From contig JAACJM010000230.1 in the NCBI GenBank assembly GCA_013368315.1, forward strand, positions 1 to 64,000: a stretch of 64,000 nt of DNA, read 5' to 3'. Of the stretch, positions 45,108-56,175 are shown piece after piece. The position numbers and the translations under genes are program-made. The notes under the pieces were generated by a model. It did not search any database, was not told the DNA's origin, and saw only the letters and a program-made list of their open reading frames with translations. Origin of the DNA: Tetrapyrgos nigripes. Its lineage: Eukaryota > Basidiomycota > Agaricomycetes > Agaricales > Campanellaceae. Each line of letters opens with the position of its first letter. Position 1 is the first letter of the stretch.

Positions 45108-45622
45108 TTACTAGACGTGCCACACAAGCTTCTAGTTCGTTGAAAAAAGCAATTTGATTGAATCAGGTCTTTGGGAACGGGTTTATGGGACTATTATTTG
45201 ATGGACTACGAGTTCCAATGTTTTTGGACTTCTTGGAGTACTTACTTTGCTCACATCTATACCCCAAAACGTTGACACGATGTAGTTCTGGAAGTGTTCG
45301 AAGGAATGTAATATGTTCTTGTTCTGGTGATAGTGATCGCTGCACACTCGCGATTGAGCCTATCGTTCGAGAAAGATATGCGTACTTTATTTCGCCCAGG
45401 GCAATAGACTTCCGTCCCAACATGAGAGTACTACTTTTAAAACGCGACTATGAGGACACAGCCAAGGCTTACGCGGCGACAGAATGATGAAAGGAAGAAC
45501 TTGCTCAGGTTACCACTGATTCCACTGTATCGTCTACAAGTCAGGTTTTTCATCCTGGCATCATCATCATTTCAAGCGGGAGGATGCAACGCCGCTATTA
45601 CTATCTGAAGCCACTCTGGAAA
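45108..45622. other. Intergenic to the start of duplication copy B
   Basis: No supported gene. The last bases (GAAGCCACTCTGGAA, about 45607-45621) match part of the ~50-bp motif that recurs inside the duplicated blocks, directly at the breakpoint. Confidence 0.5.
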
Positions 45623-45981
45623 AAAGTAGCGAGTTTGAGTACGGATTTCCAGTCTATAGCTTCAGCGGAAGGGGTGACTCCCTCGTCATTGCGGTATGTT
45701 GAGCATTATTGTAAAAGACATGGTATCAAGTTGGATGGGACAATCATCACTGCTGCCCTCCGGAGAATCGCCTTGAACAATGAGGTACTAGTAGGAACTA
45801 CTCTCGAAGTGATACCATGGTACTTTGAAAAGAGATCCTTTGACCTGGATATTGGAGAGGAATTGGACGTTGGTCACTATAATAGGGCCAGTGGCCAGTG
45901 GCGAGGCAGCGGTGAACGTACCAGAAACGTTATAGTTTCCCAAAAGTATTTCTCGTTCTTTTTGGGTCTGGCGGTGAACAT
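45623..45981 (-). pseudogene. Truncated, decayed copy of the BTB gene
   Basis: Matches the 5' two-thirds of the gene at 37280-38173 in the same orientation. It includes the ATG position (45979-45981), the first intron region (GTACCAGAAACGTTATAG on the plus strand) and the second intron with the start of its third exon. Many substitutions and indels have broken the BTB frame, and the 3' half of the gene is missing at the duplication breakpoint. A long open frame on the opposite strand here (45584-46324) is an antisense accident. Confidence 0.75.
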
Positions 45982-46811
45982 TTTGGGTGAGAGCGAGGGA
46001 GTTGTCGGGTGTGACTTGTGGTCGAAGAAAGAGGTTGACAGGAGAAGAAGGAGTGTATTACTCGGGCTAGAACCAGAATCTGATACGCCATGGCCACTGG
46101 CAGAAGCAGGACGCGTCGCGTCGGAGAAAGGGTCGAGGTGGGAACTTCATACTCAATTTAGACAGACCCCCTATCCTCTGGACTTGCAGCGATACCCACG
46201 GATACTTATTGTTGTCAAAGTTGAAGCCAAGCTTAAGAGTGAGTGCAATACCATCGATTCAGTAATGTCGAGAGCGACGATTTTTTCTCAACATATAAGT
46301 TCGAGTTGGACTATCCAACTTTAGCGCCAGCTCTTTTAATTTCTTGTAGAGAGGGCCTCAGGCGTCTTCTTGAATTTCTTGGAGCTATTCGCCGTATTAC
46401 TAGTCGAATTCATTCATATGCCCAACAATCTCCACTGGTGTATTATGCAGAAGCTCATACTCGTGTACGCGCGCCTTGATCCCCTTCTAGCGTGCATGTG
46501 CCATAACCCGCAATTCATAGGATTCGGTATTACCACATTGTGGGTACCCTTCAAAGAAAGTTAAAGTTTTCTAGGAAAGGCCAACATGCTACATAGTATA
46601 CCGTGACTGTGGAGTGTCAGAGTCAAGGTTCTGGATATATTCCAGAATGAGTTAATGTAGGTCCCATGAGCGTCACGGACGTCCAGAATACACATATAAG
46701 TCGCCGTACATACCCATACTCCTTCAAAAAGCTCTTTCTCCCAGGTACTCAGGCACTTCTTTTCCTCGTCCTCGACTCAGTGACCTCGACGCACCTTAGA
46801 CCGCAGCGAAT
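45982..46811. other. Duplicated intergenic sequence upstream of small gene copy 2
   Basis: Matches 38174-38561 plus 40311-41064 of copy A. It contains the precise empty site of the CACTA-like element. No gene. Confidence 0.6.
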
Positions 46812-47369
46812 ATGCCTCCCAGATGGACTCGCCATACCCCCGTAGTATCCACTATCTTAAGCGCATTCGAGCTCATCGCCAGCAGAGAAAATCTCGTCCC
46901 AGGGACACAGCAGTATCGGAATCGACGAAGACAGTATGTCTCATCAGAAGTTAGGAGGATATTCTCTGCAATATTTGGGGTAGATGTGGATAGTCTTGAG
47001 GGATGGAAAAGCTTGTGCATTTATGTGCTTGGTACGACAGGGAAGAACGGAGTTAGGTTGGAAGAGTTGCAGACGATAGAAGATTGTCAGAAGGTAAGGG
47101 TGTCATCATTTCGGAGTGTCTTTGATGATGAAGCGATATTGACTGAGGAATCCAACACATTATCTTTGCAGAAATTGAAGAACAAATTCATCAACCTCAT
47201 CGATCTCGTCGAATTTGCGGAGAGAGGCGAGACACTCCCAAGAAGACTCGTCTTCCACAGCAAAACAGGACTCTCCGAGTATACACGAAACACAACACAG
47301 TTCTTCCCGAAGGAGGATGCGAAGGAGGTTCCCTTGTTGAAGCATTTCTTGATCACGATTGAGGCATGA
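46812..47369 (+). CDS. Small two-exon gene of the triplicated family, copy 2
   Basis: Exons 46812-47093 and 47172-47369, with a 78-nt intron; 159 residues. It is close to copy 1 along its length: MPPRWTRHTPVVSTILSAFE, AIFGVDVDSLEGWKSLCIYV, KLKNKFINLIDLVEFAERGE, ending PLLKHFLITIEA. The open frame also reads through the intron, but the conserved GTAAGGG donor and TTTGCAG acceptor and the matching junction in all three copies favour splicing. Function unknown. Confidence 0.8.
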   Translation: MPPRWTRHTPVVSTILSAFELIASRENLVPGTQQYRNRRRQYVSSEVRRIFSAIFGVDVDSLEGWKSLCIYVLGTTGKNGVRLEELQTIEDCQKVRVSSFRSVFDDEAILTEESNTLSLQKLKNKFINLIDLVEFAERGETLPRRLVFHSKTGLSEYTRNTTQFFPKEDAKEVPLLKHFLITIEA

Positions 47370-48195
47370 AGTAGAGATACTCCAGGAGGTTGAGACGGTG
47401 GTGCATACTCCTGTAATGACGCAATGGTCTTGACGCTGGAATGCGTCGGTTGTCCAGAATTTCTTTTTGTGCCGCCCAGCTTGCATAGAGCCTTGAGCGT
47501 AAGAATAAGATATCAATTCATTCCAGATCCCTGTAAGTTCCGGGTCACTCATGGGTGCGACGGGCTGTACATGTGGGCGTCGAAGACAAAAGAACTCGGC
47601 ATTCCCGACACCACCCACGATACTAGTCATACTACTTCGCAGTGAGGGCAAATAATTGTTCCTCGGGCGAGAATTTGTATCGTGCTACTGTGATTTCGTA
47701 CAGACCGTCAAAGCTGAAGCCACTCTGAAGGGGAAAAAATGAGTCCAAATAGTCGATATTTATGCTATTCGTTCGATGTGGATGGTTTCCTTCAAGTTAC
47801 AGAACATTGGAGTGGGATTGAGCGCCTTATTCTTAGATCTTGTGTTATTATTATTCCGATCTTAATCCCAAGGGTAGAAGCTCGTGTCCTGATCTCCGTT
47901 TTCTACCCTACTTCTATCGTCACACCTAGTATGTACTTACGCAATCGATCTGAGAATTTACTGCGTTGTGGGCGTACATGTATATAGTGACGCGGCGACC
48001 ATTAAGGTTCTGTTTTGGCAAGTCATTGATAGAGAGGCTTTGAATAGTTGCCAGTGACTCAAGAGTCATATGAAGTATGTATAAGCGCAATGCGCATGCG
48101 TTTCCATTTGTACATTTCGATTTTGCGCCTCATGGCGAGCTACCAGTAATTTTGTTTCTGCCTTCGTGGGGGCACACTAGTGGAAGTCAGGTGCA
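47370..48195. other. Duplicated sequence between small genes 2 and 3
   Basis: Equivalent to 41619-42500. The part just before gene 3 may serve as its promoter. Confidence 0.5.
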
Positions 48196-48200
48196 TATAA
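48196..48200 (+). promoter_or_regulatory. TATA-like box of small gene copy 3
   Basis: CATATAAG lies about 120 bases upstream of the ATG at 48319. Confidence 0.35.
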
Positions 48201-48318
48201 GACGCTGGTGCTCTCTAGATTCTGTCAGTACTAGTACCCACCGTGCTTGTCATTACCCTCACAGCTGCCTCAGAGTTCGGCATCAATACCTCCGAAAACC
48301 TTCTCTAGCTCTGCGAAT

Positions 48319-48904
48319 ATGCCTTCCAGACGTGTGGGCTATGCCGTCCGAACCACCGAACCGTCCACCATCTTGTCCTCTTTCGATCAAATCGCCTTGA
48401 GAGACAATCTTAACCGAGGGACAGACGAATACTGGGAGCGCAGGAGAGAATTCATTTCAGCAGAAGTCAGAGAAAGGTTTTCTAGGATTTTCGGTGCAGA
48501 TGTTGAGAGTCTGGACGGATGGAAGAAGCTGTGCATTCATGTTGTCGGTACGCGTACGACGGGGAAGAAAGGTGTTAGGGAGGAAGATTTGCAGACGATT
48601 GAGGATTGTAAGAAGGTGAGCAGTCTCAGCCTGTGCAGTGCAATGTTCAATGTTGGCGCGGGTTGAAGTTGTCTGGTACATGTACGCGTACTGAACAGTG
48701 ACATAGAAATTGAAGAACAAGTTTATCAACCTCATTGATTTAGTCGAGTACGCACAAAGAGGTCAATCATTGCCGAAGAAATTGGTCTTTCACAGTAGGA
48801 AAGGTTTGTCCGAATATATACAGGAGGAGGAGAAGTACTTCCCGAAGAGTGACGCGAAGAAGGTCCCGTTATTGAAGTATTTCTTGATAACGATTGGAGC
48901 TTGA
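48319..48904 (+). CDS. Small two-exon gene of the triplicated family, copy 3 (most diverged)
   Basis: Exons 48319-48615 and 48707-48904 flank a 91-nt intron (GTGAGC...ACATAG); 164 residues. It keeps the family core: STILSSFDQIALRDNL, FSRIFGADVESLDGWKKLCI, KLKNKFINLIDLVEYAQRGQ and PLLKYFLITIGA. It differs from copies 1 and 2 in the N-terminus and in the TGKKGVREEDL insertion. Changes mostly keep chemical character (FAERGE/YAQRGQ, FFPKEDAKE/YFPKSDAKK), which suggests selection on the protein. Copy A of the duplication ends just before where the equivalent gene would start. Confidence 0.8.
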
Positions 48905-49376
48905 AGGAGAGATATTCCGGGAGAGGTAAAAGCTAGGAATACTTCTGTAATGACGCGCACACGGTTTGACGCTGTAACAGTTGTCCAGAATTTGTTTTCT
49001 TGCAATTGTGCGACCGAGCTTGCATGAGATCATGAGCACCAGAATACCAGAAACTCAAGCTCCGAGCCATGGCTACTCATGGGGTCGATGTGGTCGTCGA
49101 GGACAAAGGAATTCGGCAAATCCCGTCACCGCGCATTGACATCTTTTGTTTTCCGGAAACGAGCGCGTCACGACTCGACTCATAATTGGAATAATAGGAT
49201 GTGTCTCCGAGCAACCTCTCTTTATTCTCTACCATCACCACCGTCTCCTCATCCTTGTTCCTCCTTCATTCCTTTTCCCGCTCCCGTTCCCCCCAAGTGA
49301 TTACACAGTGCCTCGTCTTTGTTCCTCTTTGAGCTAGTAGGCGAGCCGCAAAGTGCAAGGCACCATTCTCTTTGGT
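48905..49376. other. Intergenic
   Basis: Its start resembles the 3' flanks of the other two small genes (GACGCTGTAA...TGTCCAGAATTT). No gene is called. Confidence 0.5.
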
Positions 49377-49511
49377 CAATATTCATCTCACCCAGCTCTT
49401 GCCATAACCTCCAAGCCACCTATCAAAACTACTCCATTCTACTTGGGCATCAATATTCATCTCACCCAGCTCTTGCTATAACTTTCAAGCCACCAACCAA
49501 AACTACTCCAT
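49377..49511. repeat. Direct repeat of ~62 bp in the 5' flank of the BTB-like gene
   Basis: Copies at about 49377-49438 and 49450-49511 (period 73) both start TCAATATTCATCTCACCCAG. They lie just before the ATG at 49544, so they would fall in the promoter or 5' leader. Confidence 0.75.
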
Positions 49512-49543
49512 CCTCATCTCTTTTCCTCTCTCTCACTCTCACC

Positions 49544-52048
49544 ATGGTGAAACGTAACATCACCGACAACGAAGTCGAAGCCAACGAAGGCGGACGCAGT
49601 GAAGAACGCCAGCAGGAACCACCAAGGAAGAAAGTCAGAGAAGTCCAGCCCGAAGATGGGTATGACAGCGACTCTGACGAGGCAGGTGGTGCTACTATTC
49701 TCGAGAACGGTACTGGAGTCGAAACCCGTCTTACGCGGTATAACGGCGTTGGGGCCCCTCGTGCTACACGAGATTTGCAGTATTACGACGAGGACTTGGC
49801 TGAAGACAAAGCCATCATAGTACAGGTGGAAGATATAGTGACCCGAGTACGTTCTTCGTTCTTCGATACCTACTGTGTCTCTGTCTCTGTCTCTCCAGAT
49901 TCTGACGGCTTTTCTTTGTTTTGTAGGTCGAGCGAGAAGAAATTGCTCGGTTTTCTTCTGAATTGGCAAAGACACTGGATAGCAAGATACTGGACTCCAA
50001 GACCCCTATCACTGAGGCCACTCCTCTTCAATTCGCAGATGTAAAGTTGCATGAGTGGCGAGCTTTGCTATGGGGGCTTGGTGCTAGGTGAGTTTTCCTG
50101 TTCTTCCAATTGTTTCACGCGCTCACCATGAGACATTTCCGACAGCGATCTCAAAGTTATAAAGAACCAGACCGAACTTAACAGGCTCATCTCTCTTGTA
50201 TCCATTTCACACAAATACGGGGTCAGGGCTTTCGAGCAAGATGGCCTATCTGCTTTTTACGACAAGTGTCTCCCGGAACATTCCGATGACTACAATGACC
50301 AGCCCTCTATCTTGAGTGAATGCTCTCCCTACACTTTGGGCCGTCTATATGCCATTGTCATGCATGTCCTCGACCTCTCCTCTTCATCCATCTCATTCAA
50401 CGACCCTCTCATCAACCCTCTCGCCGCACCCAAACTCAATAAACGCCAAATCAAATCCAAAACCCTAGGCAAATCTGGTCATCCGGTGTATTGCAGGAAT
50501 ATTCCTATTATGATTCTGCGACATTGGATTGCCCGGCTGATGCCTGAGGCCAAAGACTTTACGAAGCCGCTACCCGAACCCGTTCAGCCCGAGCCTTCTG
50601 ATACGGTCGAGTATCCTTTTCTCGAGGATAGTGTCCCTGCGTTGGTGCCCGATTACATACCCGACTATAACAGTGACTCGGACGTTTCTCTACCCAACGA
50701 AGGAGAATTCGTCCCATCTTTGCGCTGTGCTAGAAAATACGGGCATTAGCGAAGTCCACGCAGCAGCTTGCTACGCCCTTCTCCGAACACGGGAGTTATC
50801 CTCCACCGGGCCTCTATCTACCTCTACCCCAGACCAAGAAATCGACGTCGACGTCGACATGGACGTACCGATGAATGGTACATCTGGTGTACCAGCTGTC
50901 GATGTATCGGAAGAAGTGTTCATGAGCAAACTCGTCGCACCAACCCACTTCCTCTACCGTGACGATGCGAAGTTGAGGTTTGAGGATAAGATGAGGATTT
51001 TGGAGGGTGAGCAGTCGTTGCAGAGGGTTTGGGAGAGAGTTAGGGAGTTTGGGGTAGATTTGATGCCTCTTCCTGGGTCTGGGCCGCCTTCATCTTCCAA
51101 AGCAAGTCCTGGTAGAACCAACGGCGCTGGCGTTGGGACCAATGGCCAAGCGAAAGGCTCACCGAAAGTAAAAGGGAAGAAGGGAGGCAAACCTCGTTCT
51201 AAAGGGACCAAGGCGCCTGATGGGTCGATGGACCCTATGGATCTAGATGAAGACGAGGATGAGAGCATGGGTAACTCTAAAGAGCCCTCATCCAAAGAGC
51301 CCTATCAATTTGGGAGTGGAGCAGCTAGGGCCTTTACTTTCAAGGCCAAGGGTGGTGACCATGCTAAGGATGAGGATGATGAGATCAAGGGTCCTCTAGG
51401 AAGGTATGAATCTCTTGGTCATGCTTTCAAGGCTCATACTAATCATACCGTTCTCTGCTTTTCTTTTTTTCCTTTTCTCCCAGCCAAAGCTCCCCATCGT
51501 ACAAATTTAATGTACCTGAATCCCCACCACGCAAACGAACCGGACGTTTCCACACCCCCAACCCCCAATCTCCATCCCAGTCCCCTTCCCCATCCCAATC
51601 CCAATCCCAAACAAGCAATGGCACAAATACGACTCGTTCTCCTCCCCGCGCTCCTGGCGCTTCTAGCATCTTCAAATTCAACTTCATCGACCCCCATGCT
51701 CCACATGCTCCCAATTCTGAAGCCCACCAGGACTGTAAGCGAAGCTGGGGACATGCGTTTCAAGTTGCTACGGGTACGGCCAGTCCGAGTGCGAGTTCGC
51801 CTTCGAGTTCGTGGAATCAGACCAATATTCCTCCTTTTGACGTCCTGGCCCTCCTGGCCCGCGTCGAGAAAACTTTGACCGAGGATAAGAAACTTTTGAA
51901 CCCCGTAGACAAACATGGCCGGTCGTTACTCCAGCCGGATTGTAAGAAGGGTGCTTTGGTGATAGTGAAGAAGGTTAGGGAGGGTGTGTGGAAGACTTTG
52001 GGGAAGCATTTTGCTGTTCCTGAGCCGAGGAGGAGGAGGCTTGGGTGA
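49544..52048 (+). CDS. BTB-like domain protein with long disordered basic/Ser-Pro region
   Basis: Exons begin 49544-49846, 49927-50087 and 50146 onward. The start is MVKRNITDNEVEANEGGRSE with a nuclear-type basic stretch PPRKKVREV. A BTB/POZ-like domain follows: AIIVQVEDIVTRVEREEIAR, LQFADVKLHEWRALLWGLGA, NRLISLVSISHKYGVRAFEQ. The frame then changes near 50670-50735. Either a 61-nt intron (50673-50733, GTGACT...TGCTAG) is removed, giving ...DYNKNTGISEV, or there is a 1-base indel. Next come EEVFMSKLVAPTHFLYRDDA, a Lys/Gly-rich region, acidic MDLDEDEDESMG, an intron ending in a pyrimidine-rich TTTTCTCCCAG at 51482, a Ser-Pro-Gln repeat stretch, and a C-terminus ending EPRRRRLG with TGA at 52046-52048. 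Function unknown. Confidence 0.75.
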
Positions 52049-52707
52049 GTGACTCAGTGAGGGTCCAGAGGTAGGGGGGGGGGTCGCGGTTACATATATG
52101 TGGATTCTGTTCTCATTTACTTTTCTTTCTCGTTGTGGGACATTGTAGAAAGTGTACTTTAAACGTTGCTGTAATTCCTGTATGCCCTTTTGCTCTCATC
52201 TCCTTGTAGTTATTTACTTTCAGTTCCTTTTAGTGAGAGGAATGTAATATTAGTACAGATATGCTCAAAGCTTCACTACATAGTGTACTACACTGCTGTG
52301 AAGTATACCTTTCACCGTCGGACTGCTCTATGCCGATCCTAATATAACGTTAATCCATCACGAACGTCAACTGACAGAAGCTAACCACTCTGGCCGCGCT
52401 TTAGCCTGGTGCTTATGAGCTTTTCCTCGACGGCTGCCGTCAGAAAACGTTCAGTATCCATACCCACTCAGGCGGCCATACGTACGCAGACCTTACATTA
52501 CTTGGCAGAGTTCCACGTTTATTCGCGATTACCCAGCGCCCATCTAGACCTTGCAGCGCAACTACAACGTGTCCTGTCAAGCAAACCAAGACTACGGCCT
52601 CAAGGTTACTTTACAGCAGTATAGATCCATTGAGCAAAAAAAGAACAAGGAACAACCATTGTCACCAAGAGGAAAAATGAATGGAACAAAAGGAAGCCAT
52701 TGTTGCT
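52049..52707. other. Intergenic
   Basis: Contains a G9 run near 52075 and no convincing gene. Confidence 0.45.
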
Positions 52708-52714
52708 TATATAA
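52708..52714 (+). promoter_or_regulatory. TATA box of the secreted GPI-type gene
   Basis: TATATAA lies 106 bases before the ATG at 52820. Confidence 0.5.
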
Positions 52715-52819
52715 GCGCTTGGCGGAGCTTTTGTTGGACCACCTCTCCAATAAAAGCCTACTCTGTCCCTCCTGCTCCATCTTTTCCTCCCCTCCTCATC
52801 GACCTAAACGGCGAACCCG

Positions 52820-54225
52820 ATGCTACCCACGACGATGGCCAAAAGCCCCTTCTTTCTACTACTATGTCTTCCCTCTATGGCTATGGCAATTGACTACGAC
52901 GACAACCTTTGGCCCTCACTGCCCTTACTCAGGAAACGAGCGTCTAGAAATGTACCAGAACAGGGTTTCTATGACCCTAGATCCAATGGAGGGTCTATGC
53001 TTACGGTGAAGACCTTTTGTGAACCTTAACATCAGCTATAGGACTGACGGGCAACGGTCGGATAGGTTGTAGAGGGTACATTTCCTCCAGGACAGGGAGA
53101 ACCCATCAACATGATTATATCCGGAAACTCTGACGAGGACGTTCTGAACGACCGAGAAGAAGACGGCGGACTCAGAAATTACTGGCTGTGCGTACCCAAC
53201 ATCACCACTGCTCGGTTTAGCTCACTCACGACGTCACCTCATCTCAGGTCCCTAGAATTTGCGGGTGAATGCTTAGGGCAGCATTCGGGCTCTGACCAAG
53301 GTGCAAACCTAGGGGATGACAATGGTACAAGTACGTCGCTGTTCCTTCTTCTTTACCCTCCCTGGGACTATTTTTACCAAGCTACCGAGATCGAGATTGA
53401 CTAATATGTCCTTTTACCGCAGAGAACGAAACAGCTGTAATACGTTTCAACTATGGCAATCCTCAGCTAGGGACATGTCAAGAGACTGTTGACGGAGGAA
53501 ACCATTTCCGGTATTGGGTTCAAGATGGCTCGCAAGCAAATAGTGGAGCTATTTTTATGGCGGCGTCTTATGAGATGCCTATTGCCTGTGAGTGTTATTC
53601 TCCACACATACACATTATTCTTCTCCCTTTCCTATCTTCTCCTACATCATACATGTCTTCATCTCGAAACGCGTTTTCTCGATTCTACCTTCCCGATCGC
53701 TGTCTTAGGGGTTCTTGGTTGTTCTCCATACTAATACACTTCCGTTCCGTTTCCCCCAGCCCAACACGATATCGTCTCTAATGGCTACAACCTTGCACGC
53801 GACTACATAGTCGGCAATATCACCCAACAAACGATACCTTCTGTCAACCTCACCAACTCGACAACGTATTCGGGTACAACAAGTTTCGACGGGTATACCT
53901 ATCAAACGGACGTTTTATACGTTTCGGGCTTTTAGAGAATACCAGTATAGGGATTAACCATAATATAACGGTGTCGACGCCGAACAGTAATGCTTGTGAT
54001 GGGCTAGTGGCGATTTTGACGGTGAGGATTACGGGAAGGCCGAATGGTGCTCTGTGAGTTTCGCTTTCTTCCCTCTCCTGCTTCTGGTTCTGTTTCTGCG
54101 TCTCCTTGGGAAGAAAAAGTGTCACTGACTCTAATAATGGAACTTGCAGGTCAATACCGATACCAGCCTTCTCCTCGATACTATCAGCCGTGGCTGCGTT
54201 GTCGCTACCGCTGTTATGGTTATAG
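52820..54225 (+). CDS. Secreted, probably GPI-anchored protein of unknown function (one frameshift)
   Basis: The signal peptide is MLPTTMAKSPFFLLLCLPSM, cleaved near AMA. Exons, split by five or so introns, join to YDPRSNGGSMLTVVEGTFPP, GEPINMIISGNSDEDVLNDR, GLRNYWLSLEFAGECLGQHS, TAVIRFNYGNPQLGTCQETV, GGNHFRYWVQDGSQANSGAI and QHDIVSNGYNLARDYIVGNI. NxT/S sites follow. At 53926-53935 the frame hits VSGF-stop, while one base over it continues LLENTSIGINHNITVSTPNS, DGLVAILTVRI; one base appears lost. The last exon gives a hydrophobic end (SILSAVAALSLPLLWL) at TAG 54223-54225, typical of a GPI signal. It resembles secreted proteins widespread in Agaricomycetes. Either a recent pseudogene or a read error. 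Confidence 0.7.
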
Positions 54226-56175
54226 TCGCAGTCGCCGTCGCCGTCGACGTTGCCATTCCTCAACGAATAAAATCAACCATCTACATAATTTACGGACCCG
54301 CCTTTCGCCCTTCTTTGTGTATTTTACTTCATGTCATGCCTGCTTTCGTACACCCGTACTCCAACTCGACCTCAACTTATTCGGTACTCTATACGAAAGC
54401 GAACACGTACATCACTAGTCACCCACCCCTTTCCCATTTACCACACCGCTGACCTTCCGCGGTTCCGCCATTCACCACTCACTACCTTTGACCACCCTTT
54501 ACACCAAGTTACTCTACCTACCTTCATGTTTAGAACTCAGACTGGGACTTTCGCCTCTGCCCATGGACTGACCATCTACTTCAATCTGTTTTGGGCTCAC
54601 ATTCATCATTCATCTTCTACGTACTGTACTGCTGATCAATGATTACCGTTTCAGCTTCCTACTCAGCTCCACTTTCTCACCTTAACGCACCGCATAGATT
54701 TTCCCGCCCTACTCATCTGCATGTCTTTACTGTTGCCATTACCTTTGCCATCACGCCGATCTTACCCGTTATCTTACCTTACGCGCACGCATATGCGAAT
54801 CTCTCTCTGCCTCTATCCCGTCCTGGTGACAGATTCCGCGACTTCCGTCGGGCATATCTTATTTACCTTACATAGCTACATAGCCCGTAACCTTCTCCGA
54901 TTTAGCCGTTTACCGTGTATACGTACTTCCAATCCAAGCTTGTATATTCCCAAATTTGCATACTTTCATCCTGCTTGTCATTTACTTGATAGTATTTCTT
55001 ATGTAGCCGCAGATGCACAAGTTGGTGCTCGACGAAGGACTGAGTACTCTTTTGGCTGAGGCGTCGATGCTGCCAGCTACTTGCAATTGGTGTACACAGT
55101 GCTTACAATCGGTACTTACTCGGTACCGGTTTACCATTGGCCACACATCCCCGTACTACCCCGCGTCCTTCTGTTTTCCAAGTCTCTGCTACGATCTGCT
55201 GCGACTTGGAAGCCATCAAAGCGAGAAAACCGGAACCCCGACGTACCCCGAACACTTTCAATTCTGCCACTTTGGCTGATACGGTGATCACTTGGCCGTT
55301 GGGGTTCCACAATTTACATACAGTTGAACATCTCCACGTCATGAACAATGCATGCATATTTTGGGGAAAGGTTTTCCCCGTTTCCCTACCAAAATGCATC
55401 TCACAATGCATAAAACTGACAATGCATGATAGGGATTTGGCAGAACCAACCGTGTGCCAGTGCAACGAGAGAAGTCCAGTTGTATATAATAACCTCTAGG
55501 CGATATCTTTGAGCCTCTGAGGTGCAAGACGCAGAGGCTGAGGTCGAATAATTGGATGCACCTTGACTGGCCATTTGAAATACTTTGAAATCGCGCTTGA
55601 ATGATAAGTAATACAGCCTGAGGAGCATACGGGAATTTCGGCACTTACACCTTTCTTGGTTAACTCCATGCATCCTAATCGAAGTAATTGATGTTGAAAA
55701 CTCGTACAAGTGCCTGCCGCGCAGGAATTATGCTGGATCTGGAATCTGAAATCTCTGACTTGAATACTGGCCGTTCCAGACTCCAGTTATTGGATGAAGA
55801 GTCAAAACAATATCTTGCGAAAGCCATTACCATCAATGAACCCTGGAGCGTTTTGTGTACTCTAAGCACGAATATCGTCTTTGATTGGCAATGTAATGCC
55901 CATTTGGAATTATTGTGGCAAACAGACAGAAAGACCGTACTCATAACTCGAACCACTGATAATGAAGTCGGATATATTAATTTAACGAGTCTCGACAAAA
56001 AATGAAAGAAATGGCTCAGCTAGTAGGGTCTGTGAGTACCAAGGAGAAGAGAAAACACTTCTTTCGACGGCTTTGTATACGCGGGAAATTGACGATGAAA
56101 ACTAGACAAAGTATTCTAGGGGTCGGAATCTGGGGTATGAAGCACGGTACCGCTGTCTGGGTCTGGACGTTACGT
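54226..56175. other. Intergenic, ~2 kb
   Basis: Pyrimidine-rich sequence follows the secreted gene. A 105-codon frame at 55688-56005 (+) reads LESEISDLNTGRSRLQLLDE, which is protein-like, but it has a similar-length antisense frame and no relatives I know. Left uncalled. Confidence 0.4.

Larger units (their letters stand above)
45623..48307. repeat. Segmental duplication, copy B (with empty sites)
   Basis: Direct-orientation match to 37743-42873. It lacks the CACTA-like element (single TTC at 46388-46390) and the solo LTR (single ATTAC at 48252-48256). Beyond about 48307 it leads into the third small gene. Confidence 0.88.
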
